From positions 4,895,531-4,959,530 of the forward strand of contig CACRXP010000002.1 in assembly GCA_902702965.1 (NCBI GenBank): a stretch of 64,000 nucleotides of DNA, read 5' to 3'. Shown here piece after piece: positions 47,420-59,616 of this stretch (positions within the stretch are counted from its first letter, which is position 1; every line of letters begins with the position of its first letter). The notes under the pieces are model-generated. The model was given only the letters and a program-made list of their open reading frames with translations, was not told the origin of the DNA and searched no databases. The stretch comes from Spirometra erinaceieuropaei. Its lineage: Eukaryota; Platyhelminthes; Cestoda; Diphyllobothriidea; Diphyllobothriidae. A program made the translations under genes and the position numbers.

Positions 47420-49043
47420 ACATGGGAATATTTGCGGAACTTAGATAACCTAATTTTGTAGACAATTCGTATCCTGCTTCTAAATATTTTTATGTCTACG
47501 CATATGTCTAGTCAGCATACTGTGTTAGAATGTAGACTGCATTAATCAACACGAAACCTTATTTTATATGATATTGGACAGATCGCCAGCGTGTAAAAGA
47601 GATAGAAAATACCCATTCCTCTGCGAGCGTCTGGACTGTTAATGTAAAATCGTGCGGTCACTTCATTATTTCCAGTTTAATTAAGGATTTTCTGCCCCAA
47701 AGGATGACTGAATTCGTTCATAACCTAGCCTCAGTTAACAATGGAAAGGAAGGTAGACGACGTGCTGTTGTTCGGCTGTGTTCTTGCGTGCACCCAGACA
47801 AACGGCAAGCGACTCGAAATGCTGCCAATACTCATTTACAACAGCAAAAACCCGCTGTTGCAAAACGTAAACAGTGCACACACGTTAACGGCGAGCGAAA
47901 GCCCATCGCAGACCGCCAGTCACCAAATGGGACGCGACGATGCTTACTTAGGAACTTTTCAGATACGACAAATATCCGCGAGTACTAGTTTACACAAGTC
48001 GGATGCAGTGAAGGAAGCGTAAAAAAGAGTGTAGCTAGCCCACATCACAGTGGAGCAATCCGTATTCGGAATAGCTCTCCAAAGCTATGGCTACATCTTG
48101 GCTGGCATCGGAATAAGTGCTACACACAGACTTGACTCCTCAATCCGACGGCAGGAAATACGGCCAGAAGACCCTTTCCAAAACCAGAAGTCGGCCGCTG
48201 TCTGCCAATAGCAGTGCAGCTTAGGGATGTTTAAATGCGTTGGAGAAATCGGCCGACGGCAACAATCTCGTATGCACTGGGAATCAGTCGGTCGTGCGAA
48301 GTCTGGACCCAAAGGCTGGGATAACAACTTATGCCTTACAGATGTGAAACATCTCCAACTTAGCCCTTTTTGTGTTTGTGAGTCAAGATGATCTTATGCT
48401 AAATCAGGCGCAAGAAGCTTAAATGCTAGTCGATGGCTTAGTCAAACACTGCAGTGTTCCGCTGAAGTCTCCCCCTTTTTTTGCAAGGGTGACGTTTTGT
48501 CTATTAAACCCACACACGTTTTATCTAGTAGGTGGTTGCATCCCTGCCATAAAAAAATATGCGTTTCGTAATTTTTTCCGACTTAAGGCTACAGCAGCAG
48601 CTGATAAAACGACCGATTATGCCGACTGATCTACCAAGCTGCAGACAGTTTATGTCATCAATCGAATGACAGCTGGCATTATATTTGTGTTCGGAGATAC
48701 GCTTAAATGCAGTTCATATTAGGAGGCACCCCTAGACCGCCAACATACAAGCAAACCGTGACAATCAACTAGTAGTGCGCACACTATCAATCTAAACGTC
48801 GCGGGCAACGTCGTAATCTTATCTTACGTCAATTAACTCCACTGACTGGCAAATAATAATTTAGCTACGACAAACTCCAAGAAAACTGTGCTGGAAATAA
48901 ATAGAGCTGTAAAAGGAGGATGAGCAAATGGAACTGACTTTTTTGGGGGGGGGGGCAACGTTATACTGGCCTAATTAAGTAGATGGTCCTGAAAATAATG
49001 TAGCGCGGATTTGCTACATTCTGGCAGATAAGACTTACAACTA
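47420..49043. other. Unannotated stretch, partly GC-richer
   Basis: From about 47.74 to 48.38 kb the composition is GC-richer, with two overlapping plus-strand frames (about 94 codons) and one antisense frame, none recognisable. It may be flanking Penelope sequence or another retroelement. An 11-base G-run lies near 48,945. Confidence 0.4.
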
Positions 49044-49870
49044 CAGTTGATATGTTATCGCATAAAAGGTTAACTGAAATTCTGAATGCCTTTTTGGTTA
49101 AAAAAGCTATCTAAGCAGTGTTGTAACATTAATTAGCATGCAGCGAAGTCCCCAAATATTTCAATCAGGACAACGTGCCGGCTACTGAACAAAATTATTT
49201 CTGGTCGCTTGTAAAAACTATTCTCTATTAAAAGTGACTGCTTTTGTAGCACAATTTATTTTCATTTATAAGTTTAATAATGTTTTACAATAACTGTATA
49301 CACATAAATTTGTTTTTGTACTCATTTGGTAGCAAATTGGAGTTTTTTTACATTATTCATTTGAAGAGAGGTTAAAGTTTGAAGTAAGAAGAAAGTTTGT
49401 GCAAGCCGCGTATTTTCCGGGTAGAAAGAACATGCATTTTTGCACGATATTAAGATGATGTAATGTAGGATTCACAAACTTTCTTAGTGAATATGGGTCA
49501 TGTTACATATTTGATAAACAGCATTGCATAATGCCCGGCCCTAAGATATTTTGTAGTAATAAGCTTTTCTGAAAACATAAATTTTGAAGAATAATTTGCT
49601 ATCGAATTCTCATAAAAACATATACCTTCTGCTGGCTTACTATAAGATATCGTTGAACTTATAAAGTGTCAAAATTTAGTGATAAAACATCATATGACGA
49701 ATAATCATTTTAAAGAGCCAAATTTTTGTAGGCGACCGAAAGGAAACCCGCTCAAAGACCGGCACCCTAGGGTGGCTATAATATTAATGGATTTTTCTGC
49801 ATGATACTTTAAGTCAAAAATACATTTCAAAATTCCGCTCAGCGTGTCACAAGATAAAACATCAACCGTG
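49044..49870. mobile_element. MITE copy 8, internally shortened (827 bp)
   Basis: TA|CAGTTGATATG opens the left arm, followed by GTTAACTGAAATTCTGAATGC. The right arm ends TGTCACAAGATAAAACATC...CCGTG|TA. TA is present on both sides. Arms are diverged but block order is kept. Shorter than the ~990-bp copies because of deletion in the middle. Confidence 0.7.
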
Positions 49871-52800
49871 TAGAAGAAACGTTTTCCTATTCTAGTGGGA
49901 TACCATGAAACCCATTGCTTTTCTGCACATGTGCTTACAGTCAACAGGTATAGTTCTGTCATACTTAGAAATTTCCCAAGTATTGCGTATGAGCGCTTTA
50001 AATCTAATCTGAAGGTTAAGGATGGTCAAAGCGTTGCTGCGAGTAGTATCGTTGTCCAATCCCTCTTCGAATTGCACACACTTCCGCTGGAGCGTTTTGT
50101 GGCTGTCGTTGCGGCTTGCTCTCCTGATTTTTGTTGAATGTTTTTTGCGAATCAAACGTCAGATGTCTCTTGCCGACATGTAACCTTGATGTAGTTTGCG
50201 CCTGAAAATAGTCTTTGATCATTTACGTGTGCATGCTTAGGTCAGCTTGCGAGATTAATCGCAGAGTTCATTTTGCGCGACTTCAATTTCGGTTGACGAC
50301 AGCAAAGCGTTGCCTTCGCAGCAATGTATTTATTTTGCTGCGAGAAACAATAGCTAGAACATGGCAGTCGCCCAAAAAATCTGTTTTCCCGGTCATGATC
50401 TTCTGGAACACGGCTAAGCTGTACCCCATGGTTTCTTGCCTCACTAAGAAAGTGAACCTGGCCTTCCGTTTCATACTTGGTTCTTGCAGATTTATTTGGT
50501 CAGTCAGTGGAGATAATTTCAATTGCAGTTGCAAGGCGACTTAAGTTAGGAATGGACGAAAATACGGACAAACTGGACTAAATTTTCCTAACAGCAACCC
50601 GACCCGACAAAGGCAAATTCTCAAAATCGTCTGCGATCTCAGAGGCGTTAAGTATTTTGTTTTAGGTTGATAGTTGACGATGTCGACTGAAACGTAGTCC
50701 GGGTTCATCTTGATTAAGCGAATTTGTTTGCCTTTAATCCATCTCTCTGACGGTACACGGTCTCTCTTAAGGGTACTGGCAGGAGTTGCAACATGCTAAA
50801 TTTCGCAAAATGCTATGCTCTAACAAATAATTACAATAACAGTTAAGTGAGGAATCTCGTAAATTAGAGATGCTCACATGCTTGATGTCTACAACCTCAA
50901 AAACAGAACTAGCAGCAGAATCGTTGAAGATGATTGCAGTCAGTATTTGCGGGCAGACATTTCAGCGGTTCAATGTGGCAACTCATTTCTGCTGAACGTA
51001 GCTTGATTTCTAGACTTTTTACAAGGGTGAATTAGACCGACGTTTAGTTCTTCCGTGTGACCATCGTAAATCGATCGCCCCTGGCCGAATACAGACATAT
51101 AGATGTAGCAAAGGTTTCAACGACTCAATCTACCTAAGGATAAGGAGATAACACATGAACTGTTCACGAACACCATGACAATCGTCCAAAAAGTTAAAGT
51201 TTGTCCGCTCAGCGGTTTTCAAGTGACCTTTTTAGACCTTTGGCTTTATGACCGCAAGTTGCGAGAACGTAACAATTCCACAAACGATTTCCTGCGTTGC
51301 GTGTTTTTCTGTTCAACCGATTAATGCCAGTCGATGAACAGATAAATTTTGGCACGTAATCTGACTAGCATACACATTTGCGAACATAAAAATCTTGAAG
51401 AGGTTTTGATCCAAGCACAGAACAATATCGACAGCTTATCAACTGTGAAAAACGTCGATTTTCTGCAAATTATTGAAAAGGAGGTTTTGCCAGCTTGAGC
51501 ATATTATGTATTTAATATTAGATTTGGATTTGCATCCAACGTTTCACCAAAAACGGTATCGTATTAGGGTAACAGAAGACACACTTGGGTGTTTGACATA
51601 TATTGTGAGGTAACTATTAAACCGCCTGTGTAGCAAGATTACACTATAAAAAATAAAGCCAGCGGCATTTTTAAACCCGGGAAGGGTCTCTGAGTAATTG
51701 GAGACTAACAAAATGGCATTGGTTCAGACACCCAGTTTCTAATTACTGTCCCTTTTACAAATGAAAATTCATAAAAATTGTTGAATGGAATTGTTTATTT
51801 GTTAGAGATAAGCAATTTCTTTTAAGAAGCAGCAATTCCGAAAGCCCAGATGTTCACGCCAGAGGAATAAGCTTGATTTATAGAAATGATAAAAACCAAA
51901 AAGAGTAACGCAGCATAAATACTGACATCTGAAAAACGTCTTTCGAAGACCGCGTGAGGTGAATATCCCTCAAAAAAATCGTTTAAAATGATACTAAGAA
52001 TTCGATCTAATTTATGTGACTTCGCTTTTCATTATTGCTCAGCCAGAAACATAAGATGAATGATGTTACCCCGGCGTTACATTTCAAGAGATCGCTCAAG
52101 AGATCATTCCAAAAAATAACCAAACTCTCTCTCTGTGGACTGTGGCGTCCGCTGAATTTCCTGTTGTTTGGCTTTCACAGTTCTCAGCAGGACACACAAA
52201 ATGATAACTTCTGTGGCATATATTCTGTAAAAAGTTTTACAATCAGATGTTTCTTGAAAATTTTTGATTAAATCATATTTTATCGGACTGCCTAGTTTGC
52301 AGTGAAAAGTTTTAATCATCGCTTTAAACCTACCTAACCATAAATGCTACCTGTCGAGAGAAACAAGCTTTCACATGAAGGACAAGAAAACAATAGCTTA
52401 CAGATCTAGCTACCTATTATCCACAGGTTTTTACATTTAATAAATGCTTCAATGGGAATGGATGTCTATGTTTCTCATCAATCTTCCGAAGTAGTCCAAG
52501 GAATTAAATTCATCCTTAATCTAGTTAATATATAGTTCTTATTTATACTGATAGTCTTTTTACCAAAGTCGGCTAAACCGCATTTTTTCAATACACTGGG
52601 ACCATTTTCCTTAACTGTGTTTCGTTTGAGATCCCGTTTTAGGCCTGTAGGAGCATCACGGACACTGGTAAAACAGCCCATTCAGTGTGGATCAGGCTTT
52701 TAACTTTTGCCCTGACAGAATTGTGACCAGACGAAGTAGTTTACACAGGTTCAAAGTTATAATTGTGGCTTGGTGATGGACCATTTCGCGGTTTCCAGTG

Positions 52801-55800
52801 AAATCCTCGCAGATGCCGTGGCATTCCTTGTGTCAAGATAAAATATTGTTTAATTGCTTTATTGCTATAAACATGAACAGAGAAATTTAAAGTTTTCTAA
52901 GTAGGGCTTCAAAAATATGCTCTCTGATTTTTTCCAAAAATTACTTGCTGATTGATATCTTGTCTCACCTGAATAAGCCACAACACAATCTTAAAAATCA
53001 ACAGCGCTGACAGCTTTGATAGACCACTTTCACTTTTGTTGATACCCTGCAGCATAAAATACGCAACAATATGCATATGCGGTCACAAATGCTCAGTTAC
53101 ACAGAAAACTGCCTGGTTGCTAGGCTAGCTACATTTCCAACCCAAACTGTAAAGTATCTCGGAAAACATTTTGCACGTCGAAAAAGGACCCCGAAACGCT
53201 TTCGGCTAATTGGCAAAATGTAAATGCTCGAGACTGACCAGAATAATTGTTTCGATTGTAAGTACGACGCTTAATAGTTTGCGTGACTACTGTAGCAGCT
53301 CCGCATTTCTCGCAGACTTTCGTACTACAAGCGATGATGTCTTCGTTGTCCGTATTTGCCGTAGCTGTTGCAAGTTTATTATTAGTTTCTGTAGTTGCCA
53401 TGAAATTTACTTGACCAAGTACTCCACTAGCACTGTGACCGGAAGCAGCCTTCACAAGGGTTCTCTTGCTGCTTTAAATTACTCTGTCTGTCTGACTGTT
53501 CAGCAGGAAGGGGGGTATTTCATTTAATGGACTGTCTGTCTAAGAATCATGACCCAAGGGGCGCTAGAATCAAGGGGCTGCAATCTCTTACCAGGAGTTC
53601 GGTCTCAATGAATTTAAATAAGTGTACGAATCACGTCGAGGCGTCCGCGGCCTACGAATTGATGTGATCCCCCCTCAGCCTTGATGCATATTTAATGCAA
53701 TCGTTCTGTTGAAAGCTGCAACAACAGAAGTTACTACCCTATTTTTTATTATCAGATTAACATAGCGATAGGAAAAACTCCAGGCATGGAGTCATGAGCC
53801 AAATGGCGGATGCCGGAGATGGAACAGTACCAAGAAAGTTGAATTTATGATGCGCTGCACCTTGGGTTGTTCACCAATAGCTTTGCTAACATTCTCAGGC
53901 CTACTGCTTCAGTCATCGATTTACGAGGGCCTAACAAATGTTTCTCTTGGGTTGACTGTTTTCATCTCGTGTGGCGTAGGCATGGGCACATTCAAAATTT
54001 CGATATTCAAACAAGCACAAGCCTTCACATGGCCTGAGATATGCTGAATTACATATTTTCTATGTTTGTAATTGGGAACATTGCACCAAAACTGCTGTCT
54101 TGGACATACAAAGGAGGCTTATCTCCTTCTGGTGAATGTGCTATTTAATAACCTTGTATCTGTAACACGTAATCGAGTTGTGTGTTTTCCGTACCTCTAT
54201 TTCAAACTATACAAGTGCATCTTATAAATTGAGGATAGAACCTTTAGCAGTGCAGAGGGCCATGTCAAAGCGTCTCACTTTAAATGCATTTAATCTTCCA
54301 CATTGCAGCGAAAAGTTAGCGTGCACGAAAATTAATTTATATGAAGTGGCAAATTACGCAAGGTTTATTTGAATTTTTAAAATAAGACTGCCTTTTTCTG
54401 TGTGCTCGCTTAAGCGTTTCCATTTTAGCACTTCCGATTAAGGAACAGCTTACAACCAAAATTTAAAAACAATCTATGGAGTGTGTTTTGCGGCAAAAAA
54501 GTAGTTTTCAAAAACGGTGAAATACACAAATTAGCCTAAAGAGACGCAATGTCTTGCATTAGCAACTGTTTTCTGTTTCACTGAGGAAAACAATGCTTGT
54601 TATGGCCACAACATGTTATCGAAAATGCCACTAGTTTTATGCGATACCACAAATTGCAAATGGATATTTCAGGAATGTTACTCTCTTTGCTGTTTTAGTA
54701 GGGTCCTGTAACGTCACCTGTTCTGGTGTTCAACTTTCATACGTTTAATATAAATAATGATGAATTAATAGACTAATAAACTGCTCAAAACAGTCTGCCA
54801 GAGAAGAGATAAGGACGGAATGGCCGTAACTCTATTATCTAATCTCTGTACAAAAGGAGTTGCTTTGATATATACATTTGTAACTATAAGGAACCATCAA
54901 AAACCTTAAAGGTTGCACTTTTTAAAAACGCAGAACGATTACAAACAGGTGGAAGTGCGACAATGCGAAACACCACCTAGTGACATGCCACCTCTGAGAT
55001 TTTTCGGAAAACAGTAATCTGAAGTTTACTCAATGTAAATAAATATAGTTCAGTTTAAAAGACCAGGAATAAAAAGAAAGGTAATATATTTAAAACAAGG
55101 AAAATGAACGGTTCACTACAGATAATAAAACTATCTGGCAACAAAGTGTGTCTGTAGGCAGGATGACCTGAAGATTATGCGTTCAAAATTAAAGTTACAA
55201 AAACATGACAATAAAAGGAGCAGCTTCGTCCATGATTCGAAGGTTATGCTCCTGGGTATTCCGGTAATGAGAGAATTCAGTTCATCAAACCTGAAGTCCG
55301 AAAATGAGCTTGGACAACGTTATCATCATGAACTAAGCGCAAAATTACGTTAACGTCTAAAAATGTATGAAGGGCGACCAAAGAGGAATCAACTGTCAAA
55401 GACCATGCTTCGTCAGCGTTCGAAAAATTCGCACTCTGCACATGGTAGATAATAACTTCCTAAATTCGGAATGCTCGACTTATCTCTTCCTTGTTAATTT
55501 TTCTACAATTGAACAATTTAGACGCACTTAATTAAGCATGAGCAAAGCCGTACAAAATACGAAGTTAATGTGTTAACTGCTTCCGCAGCCGAAATTTTTT
55601 CTTACTATGAAGTAAGATGAATCGTTTTTGGGGTCGACATTTCATACATTTATCCGAACGCTGCGAAATTAGACATGCTCTCAAAACTGAGCTATTATCA
55701 AAGATTGTTCGTTTCGGCGTGTCGGCCTCTGTAAAGCATTTACTTCGAGCCAATAACCCAGAAATCCTGGATGGTAATCTTGATAAAAGATGAGGAGACT

Positions 55801-58079
55801 TGGCCACATAAACCGAACTCATCTCCTAATGTAGAAAAATAATTTTGACTAAGCGTTAACTTCTCTATGAAAGACAAATAAACGGTACAACGCACTTCGT
55901 TTTGCAAAGAAGATGCACATTTGCTGTTATTTTTGACCGCGTACGAAAAACGTGCTAACGTTTCGTGGATTGTCCTTGCAGAACATATTTAAACGGGGTA
56001 ACTCCGCAGTAAAAAATATATGTACGCAAAACCACAGTCATTAAAACCGACGCAGGTCGCTTATTATTTAAAGCAGATTTGTACCTTATATATCCTCTTA
56101 CATCATTTCCACGTGCGTTTTAACTGCGACTCCTGTTTTACAGTCTAATGGTCTTCAAACTAAGTATTTGTAAAACTGAAACATGTGACTGCACGCCAAT
56201 TTTTTATGCTGAAAGAGCAGAATTTGCGCTCATATCCTGTAGTTTCAATCTGCGCAACACCGAATAAACACTGTTTCTTATAACATTTATCACAACTTTT
56301 GTGCGGTTAACACCGATAATATTCAGACTTCATAATACTCTACCCTCACTCTAAACAAAAACATTTTTATTACATACACCATCAATATCTTAAATCTGAC
56401 ATCCATTTGTGACCGGTGCGTAGTTCAAAAAATTGTATTTCCTTGTTGATTCTAAGTTCCCCATCGATATCAGCTAGCATTTTGTCAATTATGAATTTTT
56501 AGTCTTTTTCCATTGTCTAATTTCTTACTATAACACGTCCCGAACTGTATTTAACCCCGTAATTGTGTGTTGGTCACTTTGTTAAACGTTCTAAATTACC
56601 TCAAATATTGTGAATTGCGAGGCATTTTCCGGGTCCTGTGGCAGTTGCAGCAATCACGTAATCAGAATGCGTGCTCATATCAAGTGGCTACTTAAATTTC
56701 AAGGCAAAACACAAATGGTTATAGGTGGTACTGCAACAGTTCAGTCCACATAGCGTCGTGATAGGTATGCAGTACTTATCTGAAGTCGAGTCCTTAAAGG
56801 GCGGAGTTAATAATTTGATTCAAAGGAATTGAAATATTGCACTTTACATTTCGATATTCGTTTAATCGATATGCGTTGATAAAGTTTGTCAAAAAGCTTG
56901 TGTTATCCAGCACACATTTTTGATTAAATTCAGCCATTTATAGATTTCAATAGAATGTATTTTACTACCCTATTTCTCGCCAGTGTATTTTGCCATAATC
57001 AGTCATCAGAACTTGCCACAAAACGAAAATATCTGGTTATTTAGTGACCTGAAGCTACAGATTACCAAGAGCCCACTCACAAGAGGGACGTTTAATGCAG
57101 CTTTTTAAACTCAGATTTCCAGACTGACGGTTTAACAGGACGGTTACAGTTAACTTTATTCTGCTTCTTTAGGTTTGTAACTTTAGCAAAATATTTCGTG
57201 AAGGTTACGGTAACAAATTACAGACTAGAAATTTTCGGCAAAACCTTTTTTCTTCCCAGAGCAACTTTCCGCTTAAATGAGTCTTCTAAGAAGCGATCAG
57301 GCAATAAATCAGACAGTCTTACACGCAAGGTTTTTACAAATAAACTTCAAACGGGCGACTTTAAACGAATTTACTTCGCCTCAAGACTTGGAATTACTCC
57401 ATTAATTTAAGATATGCTCGAAAAACCTAAGTAGATTTCCCCCAAAAGCTAAGCATCGTTTCCCTCATAAATGCGCGACAGTTTTTAATGATGGCTTTTT
57501 TCATCTGTGGAAAATATGAAAAGTGTTAGGTAAGTTATATACTTCAGAAATTCACCCCGGTCAGTTAGGTATACTTACTCGCCCTTTTAACTGAAATTTT
57601 ATCACTGATTTTATACTCAGAGCAGCCTAGTTAGTAAACTTAAACGAGCATTTGTGAGGTAAAATTTGTGACTTATATCTGAATAATATGAAAGGAAAAA
57701 TGATCATTCTAGTGTTTCATAAACAACACCTAAAGTTGACCATCTAAGTCCTCTAAGTCGTTGCTCATATTACTTAACTTCCTCTTGTTCTCTGACTATA
57801 CACTCGCGTAGGTGGCCTTTAAGCCAAATCGCCTGGATGAAACGGTACTTACTAATTTTATCCTGTGGTAGTAAACGATCGTCGAACGCTTCCTAGTATT
57901 ATTTCCAAAAAACCTATGTACGTCTAATAAAAAAACGCACATTGACTGAGTATATTTAAAAATAAATATTCCGAGAGAGAGGGGCATTCTGAAAGAGTAT
58001 GTTTAATCGTATAGCGCATCCATCTGTTCGGCCTAGTACTCATTTACAGGACTAAGGCTCACTTAGAAATTCATGTAGT
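49871..58079. other. Long unannotated AT-rich stretch
   Basis: About 8 kb with no gene, tRNA or classified repeat that I can support. Frames at 49.9-50.5 kb (plus and minus, up to 109 codons) and 53.1-53.5 kb overlap each other and have no domain signature. Confidence 0.45.
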
Positions 58080-58180
58080 GCTCAACAAAGGGGGGGTCAC
58101 GATCGTTGGAACAAGAAGTTTTATAGGCTGACGTTTTGGATTCTCACTCGAATCCATCACCCGTGGCAGAATTAGGCAAC
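58080..58180 (-). repeat. Penelope-type tail fragment
   Basis: On the minus strand, GTGATGGATTCGAGTGAGAAT followed by CCAAAACGTCAGCC has a perfect stem (GGATTC/GAATCC) between a CTGATGA-like and a GAAAC-like box, each with one change. The trailing AACGTCAG also follows the GAAAC box in the Penelope tail at 22.5 kb. It looks like an isolated 3' end of a Penelope-like element. Confidence 0.4.
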
Positions 58181-58203
58181 GGTGTTGGATTATACAGTTG
58201 TTT

Positions 58204-58552
58204 CAGTATTTATACTGAAATGAAATGCGAACTAAACTTCCGGAAAGATTAATTAAGTGGTGTTGTAAAACTGTTCAGTTTTCTACATCCTTTCCATTAA
58301 ATATAATTAAAGTTTTAAGGGGATCAAAAATAGATGTGAAAAATGCATGCTATATAGTCATTTTTTAGAAAATGTATTTTTGCATGCGGCCGAAAAGAAG
58401 TTCATTTGAAAGCCGGCATCCTGGGGTTACTGATGCATTACAGAATTACGCATCATGATGATTAGTTTGACAACCCGACTTAATTAATCTTTTCAGAACT
58501 AAAACGCAGTTCGGAATTTCGGTTGACTTTTCATGAGTTGACCCACCTACTT
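58204..58552. mobile_element. MITE copy 9, internal-deletion derivative (349 bp)
   Basis: A short eroded left arm (CAGTATTTATACTG, GATTAATTAAGTGGTGTTG) runs almost directly into a complete right arm (CATGCTATATAGTC, GAAAGCCGGCATCCTG, GATTAGTTTGACAACCC, TCATGAGTTGACCCACCTAC). The tip ends CTACTT|TA. The middle of the element has been lost. Confidence 0.7.
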
Positions 58553-59501
58553 TATATGGCGTAATTGCTAAACCACTGTATAATTATCACAACTAGCAGC
58601 GCTCGAATGCATCGCAGATAGTCGCACGTAGTGCGGTAACTCCCTAACTGACCAGGTGCCTCGTTATGCCGTTGCCATGCAGTTGTAGCGTGCCTGTCAA
58701 AATAATCGGCTCCCACGTTTATCGAACGTAATTGCAAGTGATGCCATGGCTGCCCGCAATCGAATTGCAAACTGCCGAGATTTGGTCATCCGTCTGGGCT
58801 CTTAGGCACTTTGGCACACCGATATTAGCATCAGGAACGCTGACCACCGAAATGCTCTGCGCGTGGCTAACCACTTTGCCTAGGCAAATCCCATCACCGA
58901 ATATAGAGCCGAAAAGTCCTTGCGCTTTTTAATTGATTGAGAACTAGAAAATTTCCACTTGAGGAGTTTGCAGACCGCGGAGCTGCGCCTTTAAGGAGAA
59001 TTTTGGCTTCTTCAAATTTGAATTTTTTGGTTGGGACTCGTCGAATGAGCTGCGACTTGGGGGCTGGCGTTGTCCATCCGCACTGCCGCTGCGTCTTCGA
59101 CCGGAGAAGTCTACCAGTTCCCTTAACATAGTTGCTTTACCCACATCTGCAACACACTCCCATAAACGACCTCTGTAGTTGGACTTTTGGCTTGATGATC
59201 TGGCGCCGTATGGTTCTTTTCGATCTGTATGCAACTTACAGAGGTGTGAGAGGACGGTCGTGGGCTTCTAAAGCATTCTTTGCGAGCATAGAACCTCACC
59301 AAAATACAAATAAGAATTCAAAAAGTGGGCTTGTAAGGCTGCTGTTCCAGTGATCGTGCCGCCTTCTTCGCGACTACTTCTTTGAATCCGCCTTGAGCTC
59401 AAGCTCTGGATTTGGTAGCGCGTGAAAAGATCATAAACCATAGCCGTATTATCATGTATTGGAAATGTTATTCGTCATCGTTCGGCAACAAACATGCACT
59501 T
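58553..59501. other. GC-richer stretch without a recognised gene
   Basis: Between a MITE remnant and the LTR. A minus-strand frame at 58,944-59,234 (96 codons, basic and serine-rich, TTG start) and frames on the other strand do not match a family I know. It could be a piece of a decayed retroelement or an unrecognised exon. Confidence 0.35.
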
Positions 59502-59558
59502 TGTTATGACCCGGAAGGAAGGTAGGACAGGAGGAGAGCCGGTTCGGAGGACAAGGGC

Positions 59559-59564
59559 TTTATT
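59559..59564 (-). promoter_or_regulatory. AATAAA polyadenylation signal of the LTR-like unit
   Basis: AATAAAGCCC on the minus strand lies about 45 bp past the reconstructed TATA box and about 55 bp before the LTR end, as expected for the R region of an LTR. Confidence 0.5.
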
Positions 59565-59616
59565 GGTAACTTGCGGACACGACGGTTTACAACTCGTAAG
59601 AAAGGTGTGCTATTTA

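Noticed and set aside
58944..59234. Basic, serine-rich minus-strand frame downstream of the heat-shock-element promoter
   Set aside because: Tempting as the gene driven by that promoter, but it starts at TTG, shows no heat-shock protein motif, and lies beyond the AATAAA and the apparent LTR end.
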